From: Couchioplanes caeruleus
GTDB taxonomy: Bacteria; Actinomycetota; Actinomycetes; Mycobacteriales; Micromonosporaceae
Length of the DNA: 64,000 nucleotides
Assembly (NCBI RefSeq): GCF_023499255.1
Contig: NZ_CP092183.1
Location: 7,932,501-7,996,500, forward strand
Direction of reading: 5' to 3'
This document shows, one piece after another, positions 24,701-33,081 of the stretch (the first letter of the stretch is position 1; every line of letters starts with the position of its first letter). Made by a program: the position numbers and the translations under genes. The notes under the pieces are model-generated. The model worked only from the letters and a program-made list of their open reading frames with translations. It was not told where the DNA came from and did no database searches.

Positions 24701-25228
24701 ATGACCGACGCGCGCGACGCCGCTTATGCGACCTTCGTCCGAGAGCGCTCGCACGCCCTGCTCCGCTCCGCGTACCTGCTCACCGGCGACCAGCACCTCG
24801 CCGAGGACCTCGTCCAGGAGGCCCTCGCGCGGACCCATCGGGCCTGGTCACGGCTGGAGCGCCCGGACCACGCCGAGGCGTACGCCCGCAAGGTCATGTA
24901 TCACGCCCAGGTCTCCCTCTGGCGGCGGCCGAAGGTCGCCGAGGCGCTGCCCGGCGAGAACCTCGAACGGCACGGCGGCTCGACCGACGACCCGGCCGAG
25001 GCGACGGTCCGGCGCGTCGCCCTGCGCCGGGCCCTGCTGTCGCTGAGCCCGAAGCAGCGCGCCGTGGTGGTGCTGCGCTACTTCGAGGACCACACCGAGG
25101 CCGAGGCGGCGCAGATGCTCGGCATCTCGGTGAGCACGGTCAAGACCCAGTGCTCCCGCGCGCTCGACCGGCTCCGCGGCCTGGTGCCCGATCTGCGTTC
25201 GCTCGCCGATGTCGAGGGGCCCCGATGA
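24701..25228 (+). CDS. SigE-family (ECF-type) RNA polymerase sigma factor
   Basis: The 175-residue protein is a two-domain ECF sigma factor of the actinobacterial 'SigE family' (SIG41-like). Region 2 shows LLRSAYLLTGDQHLAEDLVQEAL, and region 4 shows LSPKQRAVVVLRYFEDHTEAEAAQMLG followed by the helix-turn-helix SVSTVKTQCSRALDRL. It directs RNA polymerase to a small set of promoters. The ATG at 24701 opens on the family's usual MTDARDAAYATFV. The ribosome binding site is poor (GGGGA directly adjacent), so a longer form from the upstream in-frame GTG near 24626 is possible. The stop overlaps the next gene as ATGA, which suggests that the partner protein regulates it. Confidence 0.9.
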   Translation: MTDARDAAYATFVRERSHALLRSAYLLTGDQHLAEDLVQEALARTHRAWSRLERPDHAEAYARKVMYHAQVSLWRRPKVAEALPGENLERHGGSTDDPAEATVRRVALRRALLSLSPKQRAVVVLRYFEDHTEAEAAQMLGISVSTVKTQCSRALDRLRGLVPDLRSLADVEGPR

Positions 25229-26385
25229 CCGGCCCCGGCCCGCTGCACGACTCGCTGAGCGAGCTTGCCGACTCGGTCCTCCCCATCGACCTCTACGAAC
25301 GGTCGCTGCGGCGCTCGCGGCGCATCGGCCGCCGGGAGGCCGCGGTGGGCACCGGCGCCGCCGTGGTCGCCCTCGGACTGCTGGGCAGCGGGCTGTGGCA
25401 GATGCCGCAGCCGTCCGGCGATTCCTCCCCCCGCGGGGTCGCCGCCGCGCCGCTCAACCCCTCGCCGGGTGCGACCGGCGCGCCGCAGGGGGACGCCGGG
25501 CCGGCGCCGATCCAGTCGCTCACGCCGGGACGCACGACGTCCCGCCCGCACCGGCCGCGCCCTCAGGCGCCCGCTTCGACGAGGCCCCGGTCGACGTCGC
25601 TGGCCGCCCTGCCGGGCCAGGTGTTCTACCAGGACGCCGGCACGAAGGCCGACCTCGTACGGCTGACCCGGGACGGCGACCCACGCACCGTGCTGTCCGC
25701 CCCGTTCTCCGCGGTGGGCGTCTCGCCCGACGGTGCCCGGGTCGCGTACGTCACCGAGGGGCAGCTCATGGTGGTGGACACCGCGGGCGGGGAGCCGCAG
25801 CAGGTCTACGCGGGCACGGCCTCCGACGCGCAGGCGCCGGCCTGGTCCCCGGACGGCGGCCGGCTGCTGATCGACGCGACCGATCCCGGGGTGCTGGACG
25901 TGGCGACCGGCGCGCTCACCCCCCTGCCCACCGGCCTCGACGGCGAGCATTTCCGCTGGTCCGGCGACGGCACCACGCTCGTGTACGCGACGACCTCGTG
26001 CCGGCTCGAGGTCGCCGGCGTGAACGCCCAGACGGGCACGCCGGTGCCGGCCACCCAGGACACCGGCGGCGCGGCGGCCTGCCGGCCGGTCAGCGTGGAC
26101 AGCACCGGCGACCTGGTGACCGTGCGGACGGAGCAGGCCGGCGCCGCGGACACCGACGCGCCCGCCGACGCGGTGCTGGACACCTCGACCGGCGAGACCG
26201 TCGACCTGCCGGTGCCCGGCACGGTCATCGGGGCGGTGTTCGACGCGCAGGGCAACCTGCTGGTCCGCTCGGTGCAGCGGGGCCGGACCCGGCTGTCCCT
26301 GTTCGACCCCGGCTTCACGCTGCTCCTGCGGGCGAAGGAGCCCGCCGCGCTGAAGGACCTGGATCTGGTCGCGTACACCCGCTGA
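25225..26385 (+). CDS. Membrane-anchored TolB/WD40-like propeller protein coupled to the sigma factor
   Basis: The 386-residue protein has about 40 cytoplasmic residues (LSELADSVLPIDLYERSLRR), one membrane segment (AVGTGAAVVALGLLGSGLW, about 40-58) and a Pro/Ser/Thr-rich linker to about residue 125. An external TolB/WD40-like propeller follows, with blade motifs AVGVSPDGARVAYV, APAWSPDGGRLLI and HFRWSGDGTTLVY. It overlaps the sigma stop by four bases, the arrangement of an anti-sigma or sensor partner. I see no zinc-binding HxxxCxxC anti-sigma motif, so if it holds the sigma factor it must do so by another surface. The ligand sensed outside is unknown. Confidence 0.75.
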   Translation: MTGPGPLHDSLSELADSVLPIDLYERSLRRSRRIGRREAAVGTGAAVVALGLLGSGLWQMPQPSGDSSPRGVAAAPLNPSPGATGAPQGDAGPAPIQSLTPGRTTSRPHRPRPQAPASTRPRSTSLAALPGQVFYQDAGTKADLVRLTRDGDPRTVLSAPFSAVGVSPDGARVAYVTEGQLMVVDTAGGEPQQVYAGTASDAQAPAWSPDGGRLLIDATDPGVLDVATGALTPLPTGLDGEHFRWSGDGTTLVYATTSCRLEVAGVNAQTGTPVPATQDTGGAAACRPVSVDSTGDLVTVRTEQAGAADTDAPADAVLDTSTGETVDLPVPGTVIGAVFDAQGNLLVRSVQRGRTRLSLFDPGFTLLLRAKEPAALKDLDLVAYTR

Positions 26386-26403
26386 GGGTGCGACGATCAA
26401 GGG

Positions 26404-27423
26404 ATGCCCGAGACCACCCGGCCCCGGTTGCGCCGCGGACCCGTCGTGGCCGCGGTGGTGGTGCTCATCATCCTCGCCGAGCTGCTGATCGGCTGGCGCG
26501 CGCTCGTCGACGCGATGGTCCAGCTGCGGACACCGCACTGGAACTGGGTCGCCGGCGCCCTGGTCGCCGAGATCGCCTCGATGGGCAGCTACGCCCGGAT
26601 GCAGCGGGCGCTGCTGCACGGTGCCGGGACGAAGGTGCGGATGCGCCGGCACGTCGCGCTGGCGTACGCGGCCCACTCGCTGAGCGTGACGCTGCCCGGC
26701 GGGCCGGTCTTCTCCACCACGTTCAACTTCCGGCAGATGCGCCGGTTCGGAGTCTCGTCGGCGGTGGCGTCCTGGTGCATCGCGCTCAGCGGGGTGCTCT
26801 CCGCGGGCGCGCTGGTGGTGATCGGCGCGGTCTTCGGCATCCTGACGCGCAGCACGGGCAGCTGGCGGACGCTGGTGCTGTACATGGGCGGGGCGCTGGT
26901 CGTGGCGCTGACCGTACGGTTCCTGGCACAGCACCCGGAATGGCTGATCAACCCCGCGCGGGCCCTGCTCAGCCGGGTCAACCGGCTGCGGCGCCGGCCC
27001 GCCGACACCGGGCACGCCCGGCTGGTGGGCTTCGTCGACCAGTTGCGCTCGGTGCGGGTCCGGCCGGGTCATTTCGCGTACGCGTCCCTGCTGGCCGTCG
27101 CGAACTGGCTGCTGGACGCGCTGTGCCTGTGGATGTGCTGCATCGCCGTGGGCGCGCACGACATCCGGCCCACGCAGCTGGTGATCGCGTACTGCGCGGG
27201 GATGGCGGCGGCCAGCGTGCCGATCGTGCCGGGCGGGCTGGGCGTGGTCGACGGCGCGCTCGTGCTCGGCCTGGTGGCCGGCGGCCTGACCAGCAGCTCC
27301 GCCGTCGCCGCCGTGGTGCTCTACCGGCTGATCAGCTTCGGCTTCATCATCGGGATGGGCTGGCTCGTCTGGCTGGTCCTGCGGTCTAGGGCAGGAACTC
27401 CTCGGGACGCGCTGGCCCGCTAG
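26404..27423 (+). CDS. YbhN/UPF0104 (lysylphosphatidylglycerol synthase TM-domain-like) membrane protein
   Basis: The 339-residue protein has eight to nine hydrophobic segments and matches the flippase-like 'LPG_synthase_TM' domain (UPF0104). Characteristic pieces are AYAAHSLSVTLPGGPVFST, the late GMAAASVPIVPGGLGVVDGAL, and AVVLYRLISFGFIIGMGWL. The C-terminal aminoacyl-transferase domain of MprF is absent, so this is the membrane part only. Stand-alone members are thought to flip or transport lipids; the substrate is unknown. It starts 18 bases after the propeller gene and may belong to the same operon. It overlaps the converging TPR gene by 38 bases. Confidence 0.85.
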   Translation: MPETTRPRLRRGPVVAAVVVLIILAELLIGWRALVDAMVQLRTPHWNWVAGALVAEIASMGSYARMQRALLHGAGTKVRMRRHVALAYAAHSLSVTLPGGPVFSTTFNFRQMRRFGVSSAVASWCIALSGVLSAGALVVIGAVFGILTRSTGSWRTLVLYMGGALVVALTVRFLAQHPEWLINPARALLSRVNRLRRRPADTGHARLVGFVDQLRSVRVRPGHFAYASLLAVANWLLDALCLWMCCIAVGAHDIRPTQLVIAYCAGMAAASVPIVPGGLGVVDGALVLGLVAGGLTSSSAVAAVVLYRLISFGFIIGMGWLVWLVLRSRAGTPRDALAR

Positions 27424-28126
27424 CCGCGCTGTCCTTACGCCCGAAGAGCTTCCAGCCGCGCTTCTTCTTCTCCGGCCCCCGCACGGCCTCGCCGTTCAGC
27501 ACGGCCAGCCGGTGCTGCGCCACCGGGTTCTCCGGCTCCAGCTTCAGCGACACGAGGAAGGCCTGCCGCGCCTGGTCGGAGTGGCCGAGCGCGTCCAGCG
27601 CGACGCCGTGGGTGAAGTAGTAGTGCGCCTCGTTGGGGTCGAGCCCCACGGCCGTACGGGCGGCCTGCTCGGCGTCCGCGTACTGCCGGTCGGCGGCGAG
27701 CAGCGACCAGGCGACCCGGTCGTGCCACAGCGGGTTCTTCGGGTCGGCGATGACCGCCCGGTACGCCATCGTGACGGCCTCCTCGTGCCGTCCGAGCAGC
27801 GTGAGCGCCCGGCTCGCGATCGCCAGCGGCCGCGGGTCCTCGGGCGCCAGGTCGACGGCCCGGTTGGCGGCGTCGAGCGCCTTGTCGACCTCGTCGAGCA
27901 CCAGCCGGATCCGGGCCATGAGGATCCAGCCGGCCGCGGACCGCGGGTCGGCCGCGAGGATCGGCTCGAGGTGCTGGGCCGCGGCGCCCGGGTCGACCCG
28001 TTCGAACAGGGCGGCGGCGCGAGCCACGCCGAGCTCGGTGGGGCTGCTCAGACCCGCCTGCTTCTCCCCCGCCGCCTGCTGCCGGGCCCGGTCCGGGGCG
28101 GCACGCGCCGCGTCGACGTCGGTCAT
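27386..28126 (-). CDS. TPR-repeat protein
   Basis: The 246-residue soluble protein consists mainly of tetratricopeptide repeats between residues 35 and 215. Repeats with the W-LG-Y-A-P pattern include AAGWILMARIRLVLDEVDKA ... LAPEDPRPLA, ASRALTLLGRHEEAV ... ADPKNPLWHD and THGVALDALGHSDQAR ... LEPENPVAQ. The C terminus is basic (EKKKRGWKLFGRKD). TPRs mediate protein contacts; there is no enzymatic domain and no signal peptide. It overlaps the YbhN gene tail to tail by 38 bases. The cyclase-family gene upstream on the same strand ends 86 bases away, so it may be read from that transcript. Confidence 0.8.
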   Translation of the reverse strand: MTDVDAARAAPDRARQQAAGEKQAGLSSPTELGVARAAALFERVDPGAAAQHLEPILAADPRSAAGWILMARIRLVLDEVDKALDAANRAVDLAPEDPRPLAIASRALTLLGRHEEAVTMAYRAVIADPKNPLWHDRVAWSLLAADRQYADAEQAARTAVGLDPNEAHYYFTHGVALDALGHSDQARQAFLVSLKLEPENPVAQHRLAVLNGEAVRGPEKKKRGWKLFGRKDSAASGPARPEEFLP

Positions 28127-28212
28127 CGCGGCTGCCGGGCCGGGGAGAAGTCAAAGGTCACACGGGCATCATCGGCAGATTCGCGGCCGTTCTGAGCGGC
28201 TTTGCGCGAAAA

Positions 28213-29166
28213 TCACCCGGCGGTCGGCTGCCACCCGCCGGACGTGCGGTGGTCATGCGGCTCGAGCTCCGGCACGGTCGCGTACGCCCGGACCGGGAAC
28301 GTGCCGAAGCCCGACACCCGGGGCGGCGCGGCGGTGAAGCGGGCGCCGGTGGGCGGCAGGTCCGCCAGGCCGGTCAGGTGCTCGACGACCGGGATGCCCG
28401 CCGCGAGCAGCAGGGTGTGCGCCGGCCGCGCGCCACCCCCCGCCGGGGAGGCGTCGTCGATGTTGACCGCGTCGATGCCGACCAGCGCCGCACCGTGATC
28501 CACCAGCCACCGGGCGCCGGCCTCGGTGAGGAAGGGCGCGTCTTCCGCGTACGCCGGGGTGCCCCAGTGTGCGTCCCCACCGGTGTGCAGCAGTACCGCG
28601 TGACCCGCCACGGTCAGGTGCTCCAGGGCGTCCACGCCGACGCCGCGGGCACCGCCGACCGCCCGGACCACGACCGCGGGGAGGCCGGCGAGGCGTTCCA
28701 GCGGCAGGCCCGCCAGGTCGGTGCCGTCGGCGTACCGGTGGAACGGGCTGTCCAGGTAGGTGCCCGTGTTCCCGACCATGGAGATGCGGTCGATCGCGAA
28801 CTCGGTGCCCTCGGCGTAGACGCCACGGGACGCCTCCCGGGTGAGGTGCGGGGTGATCTCCGGCGCCGGCAGCCCGGGGTACGTGATCGTCCCGGCGCCG
28901 ATCACGTGGCTGAGCTCCACGAACCGGGTGCGCGGCTCGGACGGCCCGCCCGGGGTGCCGAGGTGCGGCTCGGCGAAGATCCGGACGCCGGACAGCTCGA
29001 CGCGGTCGACCATCAGCAGCCGGCAGGCCGTGACGAACAGCGACGCGATCTCCGGCTCCGTGACGTCGGCGTGCGGGACGTCCACCCGGAAACCCTGGGC
29101 CTGCAGCCCGCCGCCGTTACGGAACGTCACAACGGCGTCAAACTCGGCACGGTACTGCAGCGGCAC
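28213..29166 (-). CDS. Cyclase-family (kynurenine formamidase-like) protein with altered metal motif
   Basis: The 317-residue protein has an N-terminal segment of about 75 residues, then a cyclase / KynB-like domain (FVELSHVIGAGTITYPGLP onward). In this family zinc is held by HxGTHxDxPxH. Here the site reads NTGTYLDSPFH, with the first His replaced by Asn and the second by Tyr, while Asp and the last His remain. Later motifs (LLHTGGDAHWG, LTEAGARWLVDHGAALVGID, VNIDD) are conserved. It may bind metal differently or catalyse another reaction. The GTG at 29166 has a strong GGGAGGGGG upstream, which decides the start over the longer ORF. The GDT1 gene ends 17 bases upstream, so the two are probably co-transcribed. 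Confidence 0.75.
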   Translation of the reverse strand: MPLQYRAEFDAVVTFRNGGGLQAQGFRVDVPHADVTEPEIASLFVTACRLLMVDRVELSGVRIFAEPHLGTPGGPSEPRTRFVELSHVIGAGTITYPGLPAPEITPHLTREASRGVYAEGTEFAIDRISMVGNTGTYLDSPFHRYADGTDLAGLPLERLAGLPAVVVRAVGGARGVGVDALEHLTVAGHAVLLHTGGDAHWGTPAYAEDAPFLTEAGARWLVDHGAALVGIDAVNIDDASPAGGGARPAHTLLLAAGIPVVEHLTGLADLPPTGARFTAAPPRVSGFGTFPVRAYATVPELEPHDHRTSGGWQPTAG

Positions 29167-29183
29167 GTCCGCCCCCTCCCGGA

Positions 29184-29771
29184 TCAGGTCAGCTCGGTGA
29201 GCGCCTCGACGATGAGCCAGACGCCGAAGATAGCGAAGAGCGCGGCCGCGCCGTACTTGATGGCCTTCTCCGGCAGGTGCCGGCCGAGCAGCCGGCCGAC
29301 GAGGATCGCCAGCGCGTCGGCGGCGACCATGCCCACGGTCGAGCCGAGCCACGTGCCGAACCAGCCGTACGTGGTGGCCAGCGTGATGGTCGCGAGCATG
29401 GTCTTGTCGCCCAGCTCGGCCAGGAAGAACGCGCCGCCGACGGCGAGGATCGCGGAGCCGGTGGACCGCTCGGCCTTGGTCTTCTCGTCATCGGTGAGCT
29501 TGTCGCCGCGCAGCGTCCACGCGCCGAAGGCGAGGAACGCCAGCCCGGCCACCAGGGAGATCCAACTGGTGGGCAGCGTGGCGCCCAGGCCGTAGCCGAT
29601 GCCGACGGAGACCAGGTGGACGACCGCGGTGGCCACGGTGATGCCGATGAGCACCGGCAGCGGCTTGAACCGGGTGGCGAAGGTCAGGGCCATGAGCTGC
29701 GACTTGTCGCCGAGCTCGGCCACGAAGATGACGGCGAAGCTGACCGCCGTCGCGACGAGGAAACCGTCCAT
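29184..29771 (-). CDS. GDT1/TMEM165-family (UPF0016) manganese/calcium exporter
   Basis: The 195-residue membrane protein has six to seven helices in two homologous halves. Each half carries the family motif E-x-G-D-(K/R)-(S/T): FVAELGDKSQLMALTFATR and FLAELGDKTMLATITLAT. Relatives export Mn2+ (MneA-type in bacteria) or exchange Ca2+ for protons. The assignment to manganese is supported by the yybP-ykoY riboswitch in its leader. The ATG at 29771 is chosen because it opens on MDGFLVATAVSFAVIFVAELGDK; the longer ORF runs into the riboswitch. GGGAG is about ten bases upstream. Confidence 0.92.
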   Translation of the reverse strand: MDGFLVATAVSFAVIFVAELGDKSQLMALTFATRFKPLPVLIGITVATAVVHLVSVGIGYGLGATLPTSWISLVAGLAFLAFGAWTLRGDKLTDDEKTKAERSTGSAILAVGGAFFLAELGDKTMLATITLATTYGWFGTWLGSTVGMVAADALAILVGRLLGRHLPEKAIKYGAAALFAIFGVWLIVEALTELT

Positions 29772-29851
29772 GGGACGTGCAACTCCCGGTGTGTTCGGAC
29801 CGGGGCGTGGGCGCGGGGCGACCTCGACCCGGCCAGCTGGAATGGCCAAGT

Positions 29852-29961
29852 CGAAGGTCTCGCTCGCCCCGGCGGACCGGGGCCGCGTGGCCGGATCCCG
29901 GACCCTCTCGGGCACCGTGGATCAGCATGTCGACCACGACGTTGGGAGCTACTCCCCTTCG
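29852..29961 (-). ncRNA. yybP-ykoY manganese riboswitch
   Basis: On the minus strand the leader of the GDT1 gene starts with CGAAGG, followed by GGGGAGTAGC (29948-29957). It ends with GCGAGACC followed by CCTTCG overlap (29852-29863). The CGAAGG/CCTTCG pair is helix P1, GGGGAGTAGC is the conserved loop 1, and GCGAGACCTT is the conserved loop 3 side of this Mn2+-sensing class. The aptamer is about 110 nt. Downstream, CCCGGT can pair with ACCGGG next to the GGGAG ribosome binding site (about 29780-29805), suggesting translational control. Manganese binding would open expression of the exporter. Confidence 0.85.
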
Positions 29962-30036
29962 CGCGGACCAGCCTACCCGGCGGGCGCGGCCTCCGGCACC
30001 GGAAGGTGACGAAGGCCGCCCCACCGAAGCGTCAGC

Positions 30037-31626
30037 TCACCGGAGGGTGACGAGGTTCTGCAGCTCCAGCCGGGTGAGCGAACCACCGCGCTCGGCCCGC
30101 TTCGCCCGCGCGGCCGACGGGTCGGGCTGCGGCAGCGGCTCACACTGCTTGTCGGACGTGTTGGACTTCAGCCGCTTGGGCAGCTTGCCCGTGGCGAGGT
30201 ACGCGGCGATCGTGTCGTCGACGCAGGCGTTGCCGAAGAGCGAACCGGCGTGGGTCGTCCCGCCGACCCCCTCCACCAGCACCGACCGCGGGAACCGCTT
30301 GCGCACCTCGAGGCTGCCCGCGTACGGCGTCGCGGCGTCCAGCGTCTCGTTGATCAGCAGCACCGGCGGCGCCTTCGCCCCGGTCACGGCGACCGGCTTG
30401 CCGGCCTTCGCGCCCCAGCTCAGGCAGGGCGCGTTGTACCAGGCGTTGCCCCAGGTCTCGAAGGGTGCCCGGGCGTGCACCCGCCAGTTGTCCGTACGCC
30501 ATTTCTGCCAGGAGGTCGGCCACTGCACGTCCGTGCACTGCACGGCGAGGTACACGGCGTACCCGTTGTCGGCGCCGTCCTCCTGCGGGCTGCCCTGGTC
30601 GTACAGGGCCTTGAGCGGCTGCGGGTCGCGGTCGTTCACCCAGGCGGCGAACGCGGAGGCGACCGCCTCCCAGCCGAACACGTAGTAGCCGGCCTGCAGG
30701 AACACGTCGGTCAGCTCGGCCGGGCCGATCACACCCGCCGCGGGCTTCGCGGTGAGGCGCGCCTGCTCGCGGTAGAACAGCCGCTCGACTGCCGTGCCGG
30801 TGGTGCCGAGGCCGTACACGTCGTCGTGCCGCGCCAGCCAGCCGAAGTAGATCCTGATGTTGCGGTCGAACGCGACGTCCTGATCGAGGTTCGCGTCGTA
30901 CCAGACCCGGCCCGGGTTCACCACGCCGTCGAGGACCATCCGGCGGACCCGGTCCGGGTGCAGGGTGGCGTAGACCTGACCCAGGTACGTCCCGTACGAG
31001 AAGCCGTAGAAGTTGATCTGCTCAGCGCCCAGCGCGGCCCGCAGGCTGTCCATGTCGGCCACGGTGTCGGTGGTCCGCAGGTGGTCGAGGAGCGCGCCGC
31101 CCGCCCGGTCACACGCGGCGGCGTAGCCCTTGGCCCGGGCGAGCCAGGCCTTCTCGATCGCGGCGGTGGTGGGCACGTACGACGGCCGGTCGTAGCCGAG
31201 GTAGTCGCCGTCGCACGCCAGCGCCGGCTTGCTGTCGCCCACCCCGCGCGGGTCGAAGCCGATCCAGTCGTACGCGGCCCCGGCGTTGCCCGGCACGTAC
31301 TCGCCGAGCACCGACAGGGTCAGTCCGGAGCCGCCCGGCCCGCCGGGGTTGACCAGCATGACGCCCTGGTACTTGTCATCGGGCACGGTGTGGCGTACGC
31401 GCGACACGGCCAGCTTGATCTGCTTGCCCCCGGGGTGGGCGTGGTCGAGCGGCACGCTGAGGTAGCCGCAGTCGGCCCCGCGCAGCCGCAGGCCGGGGTT
31501 CTCACACGCGTGCCAGGCGATCGCGGGATACCCGGGGGCGCCCCGGCCGGGTGCGGCGCCGGCGGCCGCGGCGGCACCGCTCAGCACCAGGCCGATCGTG
31601 GCGGCGGTCGCCAGAAGTCTTCTCAT
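30037..31626 (-). CDS. Secreted alpha/beta-hydrolase, tripeptidyl-aminopeptidase type
   Basis: The 529-residue protein has a signal peptide (MRRLLATAATIGLVLSGAAAAAGAA) and an alpha/beta hydrolase of the S33 / Streptomyces tripeptidyl aminopeptidase (SlpD/E-like) type. The oxyanion motif is VNPGGPGGSG. The nucleophile elbow is FYGFSYGTYLG, the acid is in NETLDAATP and the histidine in GVGGTTHAGS. The C-terminal TAP-like domain with CLSWGAKAG is present. The predicted role is removal of N-terminal tripeptides or hydrolysis of small peptides outside the cell. The ATG at 31626 puts the signal peptide first. Confidence 0.88.
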   Translation of the reverse strand: MRRLLATAATIGLVLSGAAAAAGAAPGRGAPGYPAIAWHACENPGLRLRGADCGYLSVPLDHAHPGGKQIKLAVSRVRHTVPDDKYQGVMLVNPGGPGGSGLTLSVLGEYVPGNAGAAYDWIGFDPRGVGDSKPALACDGDYLGYDRPSYVPTTAAIEKAWLARAKGYAAACDRAGGALLDHLRTTDTVADMDSLRAALGAEQINFYGFSYGTYLGQVYATLHPDRVRRMVLDGVVNPGRVWYDANLDQDVAFDRNIRIYFGWLARHDDVYGLGTTGTAVERLFYREQARLTAKPAAGVIGPAELTDVFLQAGYYVFGWEAVASAFAAWVNDRDPQPLKALYDQGSPQEDGADNGYAVYLAVQCTDVQWPTSWQKWRTDNWRVHARAPFETWGNAWYNAPCLSWGAKAGKPVAVTGAKAPPVLLINETLDAATPYAGSLEVRKRFPRSVLVEGVGGTTHAGSLFGNACVDDTIAAYLATGKLPKRLKSNTSDKQCEPLPQPDPSAARAKRAERGGSLTRLELQNLVTLR

Positions 31627-31776
31627 GCGTAGCCCTTCGTGTGGATTCGCACCATATGCTCCGGCGTGGAGCGGCCGATGAGCACCGTCCACGCCGGGGG
31701 CACCACGAAAGAGCCGGTTCAGCCCGGCGCACGACGCCGGACCGGCGGCATCACCCCGGCGACGCCGGGCCGATGT

Positions 31777-33003
31777 TCAGGACCGGCGGACCCGCTGGGC
31801 GACCAGAGCCGCGCCGCCGAGCAGGACCACCACCGCGCCGTAGACCAGCGCGGTCGCATGCAGGCCGAACGACGTCGCCGCGAGGCCGGCGACCACGGCC
31901 GGCAGGCTGAACGCCACGTACGCGATGGTCAGCGCGACCGCGAGCAGCTCACCGCGCTCGTGCGGGTCCGCGAGCCGGGCCAGCGTGCCGAACGAAGCGA
32001 GCGCGGAGGCGCCGAAGCCGACACCGGCGAGGACCGTACCCACCCCGGCGAGCGTGACGACGTCGCTCTGGACGCCGGCCAGCGCCACGGCCGTGCCGAG
32101 CGTCAGCAGCGCGCCGGCGAGGGTCAGCACCCGGGGCGTGGGGTGGCCGCGCAGGGCGAAGGCGGTCACCGCGCCCGTGCCGCAGAGCAGGGTCACGACC
32201 AGGCCGCCGATGAGGTGGTTGCCGAGCCCGAAGACCCCGACCGCCACGGACGGCCCCAGCGAGAGGTAGAGCCCGCCGAGCGCCCAGCTGGCCACGATGA
32301 CCGGTACGAGCGCGAGCACGTCGGCGCGCAGCCGGGCCGGCACCCCCAGCCGCGGCACCAGCGAGGCGGCACCTCCGGGGCGTCGGGTGGCGGTCTCCGG
32401 CATGAGCAGCACCACCCCGGCCGCGATCACCATGCCGGCGAGCAGGAGCGCGAAGACGAGATGCGTGGGGCCGGGGGCGAACTGGACGAGCGCGCCGGTT
32501 CCCAGTGAGCCCAGGGCGAGGCCGGCGGGCGGGACGATGCTGTTGATCAGGCCGGCCCGGCCCGGCGCGTGCGGCGGGTTCAGGTCGACGAGGGCCGCGC
32601 CGAGGGTGGTCAGCGCCGCGCCGGTGGCGATGCCCTGCAGGAACCGGGCGGCCAGCAGCACCCCGATGTCGCCGGCGGTGAGGAAGAGCACGAGCGCCAC
32701 CGCCTCGAGCGCGATGGCCGCCACCAGCACCGGGCGGCGCCCGACGTGGTCGGAGAGGGCTCCGAGGACGAGGAGGGCACCGATCAGGCCGACCACGTAC
32801 ACGGCGAAGACGACCGTCAGCGTGACCGCCGAGAAGTGCCAGAGCTGCTGATAGACGACGTACAGCGGGGACGGCGCGCTGGAAGCGGCGGTGAACGCGA
32901 CCAGGATGGCGGCGATCCCGGCGAAGGCCGCGGGATGCGAGAGGCGTCTCCGGCGGGTGAGCGGCTCGCGGACGGCGGTCGGCAGCGTGGGTGTGGCGGT
33001 CAT
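31777..33003 (-). CDS. MFS transporter under TetR control
   Basis: The 408-residue protein has twelve predicted helices and the MFS loop 2-3 motif GALSDHVGRRPVLV, with RFLQGIATGAALTTLGAAL in helix 4. It has the look of a small-molecule exporter; the substrate is unknown. The ATG at 33003 faces the divergent TetR gene over a 78-base region carrying two palindromes. The repressor probably controls both genes and responds to a substrate of the pump. Confidence 0.88.
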   Translation of the reverse strand: MTATPTLPTAVREPLTRRRRLSHPAAFAGIAAILVAFTAASSAPSPLYVVYQQLWHFSAVTLTVVFAVYVVGLIGALLVLGALSDHVGRRPVLVAAIALEAVALVLFLTAGDIGVLLAARFLQGIATGAALTTLGAALVDLNPPHAPGRAGLINSIVPPAGLALGSLGTGALVQFAPGPTHLVFALLLAGMVIAAGVVLLMPETATRRPGGAASLVPRLGVPARLRADVLALVPVIVASWALGGLYLSLGPSVAVGVFGLGNHLIGGLVVTLLCGTGAVTAFALRGHPTPRVLTLAGALLTLGTAVALAGVQSDVVTLAGVGTVLAGVGFGASALASFGTLARLADPHERGELLAVALTIAYVAFSLPAVVAGLAATSFGLHATALVYGAVVVLLGGAALVAQRVRRS

Positions 33004-33023
33004 GGCACTCCCCGATTACGAAC

Positions 33024-33037
33024 AGACAGGTCTGTCT
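33024..33037. promoter_or_regulatory. TetR operator, MFS-proximal half
   Basis: AGACAG-GT-CTGTCT is a 6-bp dyad with a two-base spacer, identical to the second site at 33053-33066. The centres are 29 bases apart. It lies between the MFS and TetR start codons. Confidence 0.75.
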
Positions 33038-33044
33038 AGCGCCC

Positions 33045-33073
33045 CTGACACTAGACAGGTCTGTCTGTTATCG
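33045..33073 (+). promoter_or_regulatory. Candidate tetR promoter overlapping operator 2
   Basis: CTGACA (33045-33050) and TTATCG (33068-33073) are spaced by exactly 17 bases, and the spacer holds the whole second operator. Transcription would start about two bases before the ATG at 33082, giving a leaderless mRNA, which is common in actinobacteria. A repressor bound here would block RNA polymerase, so autoregulation is expected. Confidence 0.45.
33053..33066. promoter_or_regulatory. TetR operator, tetR-proximal half
   Basis: This is the second copy of AGACAG-GT-CTGTCT, lying 16-29 bases before the TetR start codon. Together with 33024-33037 it gives two dimer sites in the divergent promoter. 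Confidence 0.75.
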
Positions 33074-33081
33074 TCAAACGC

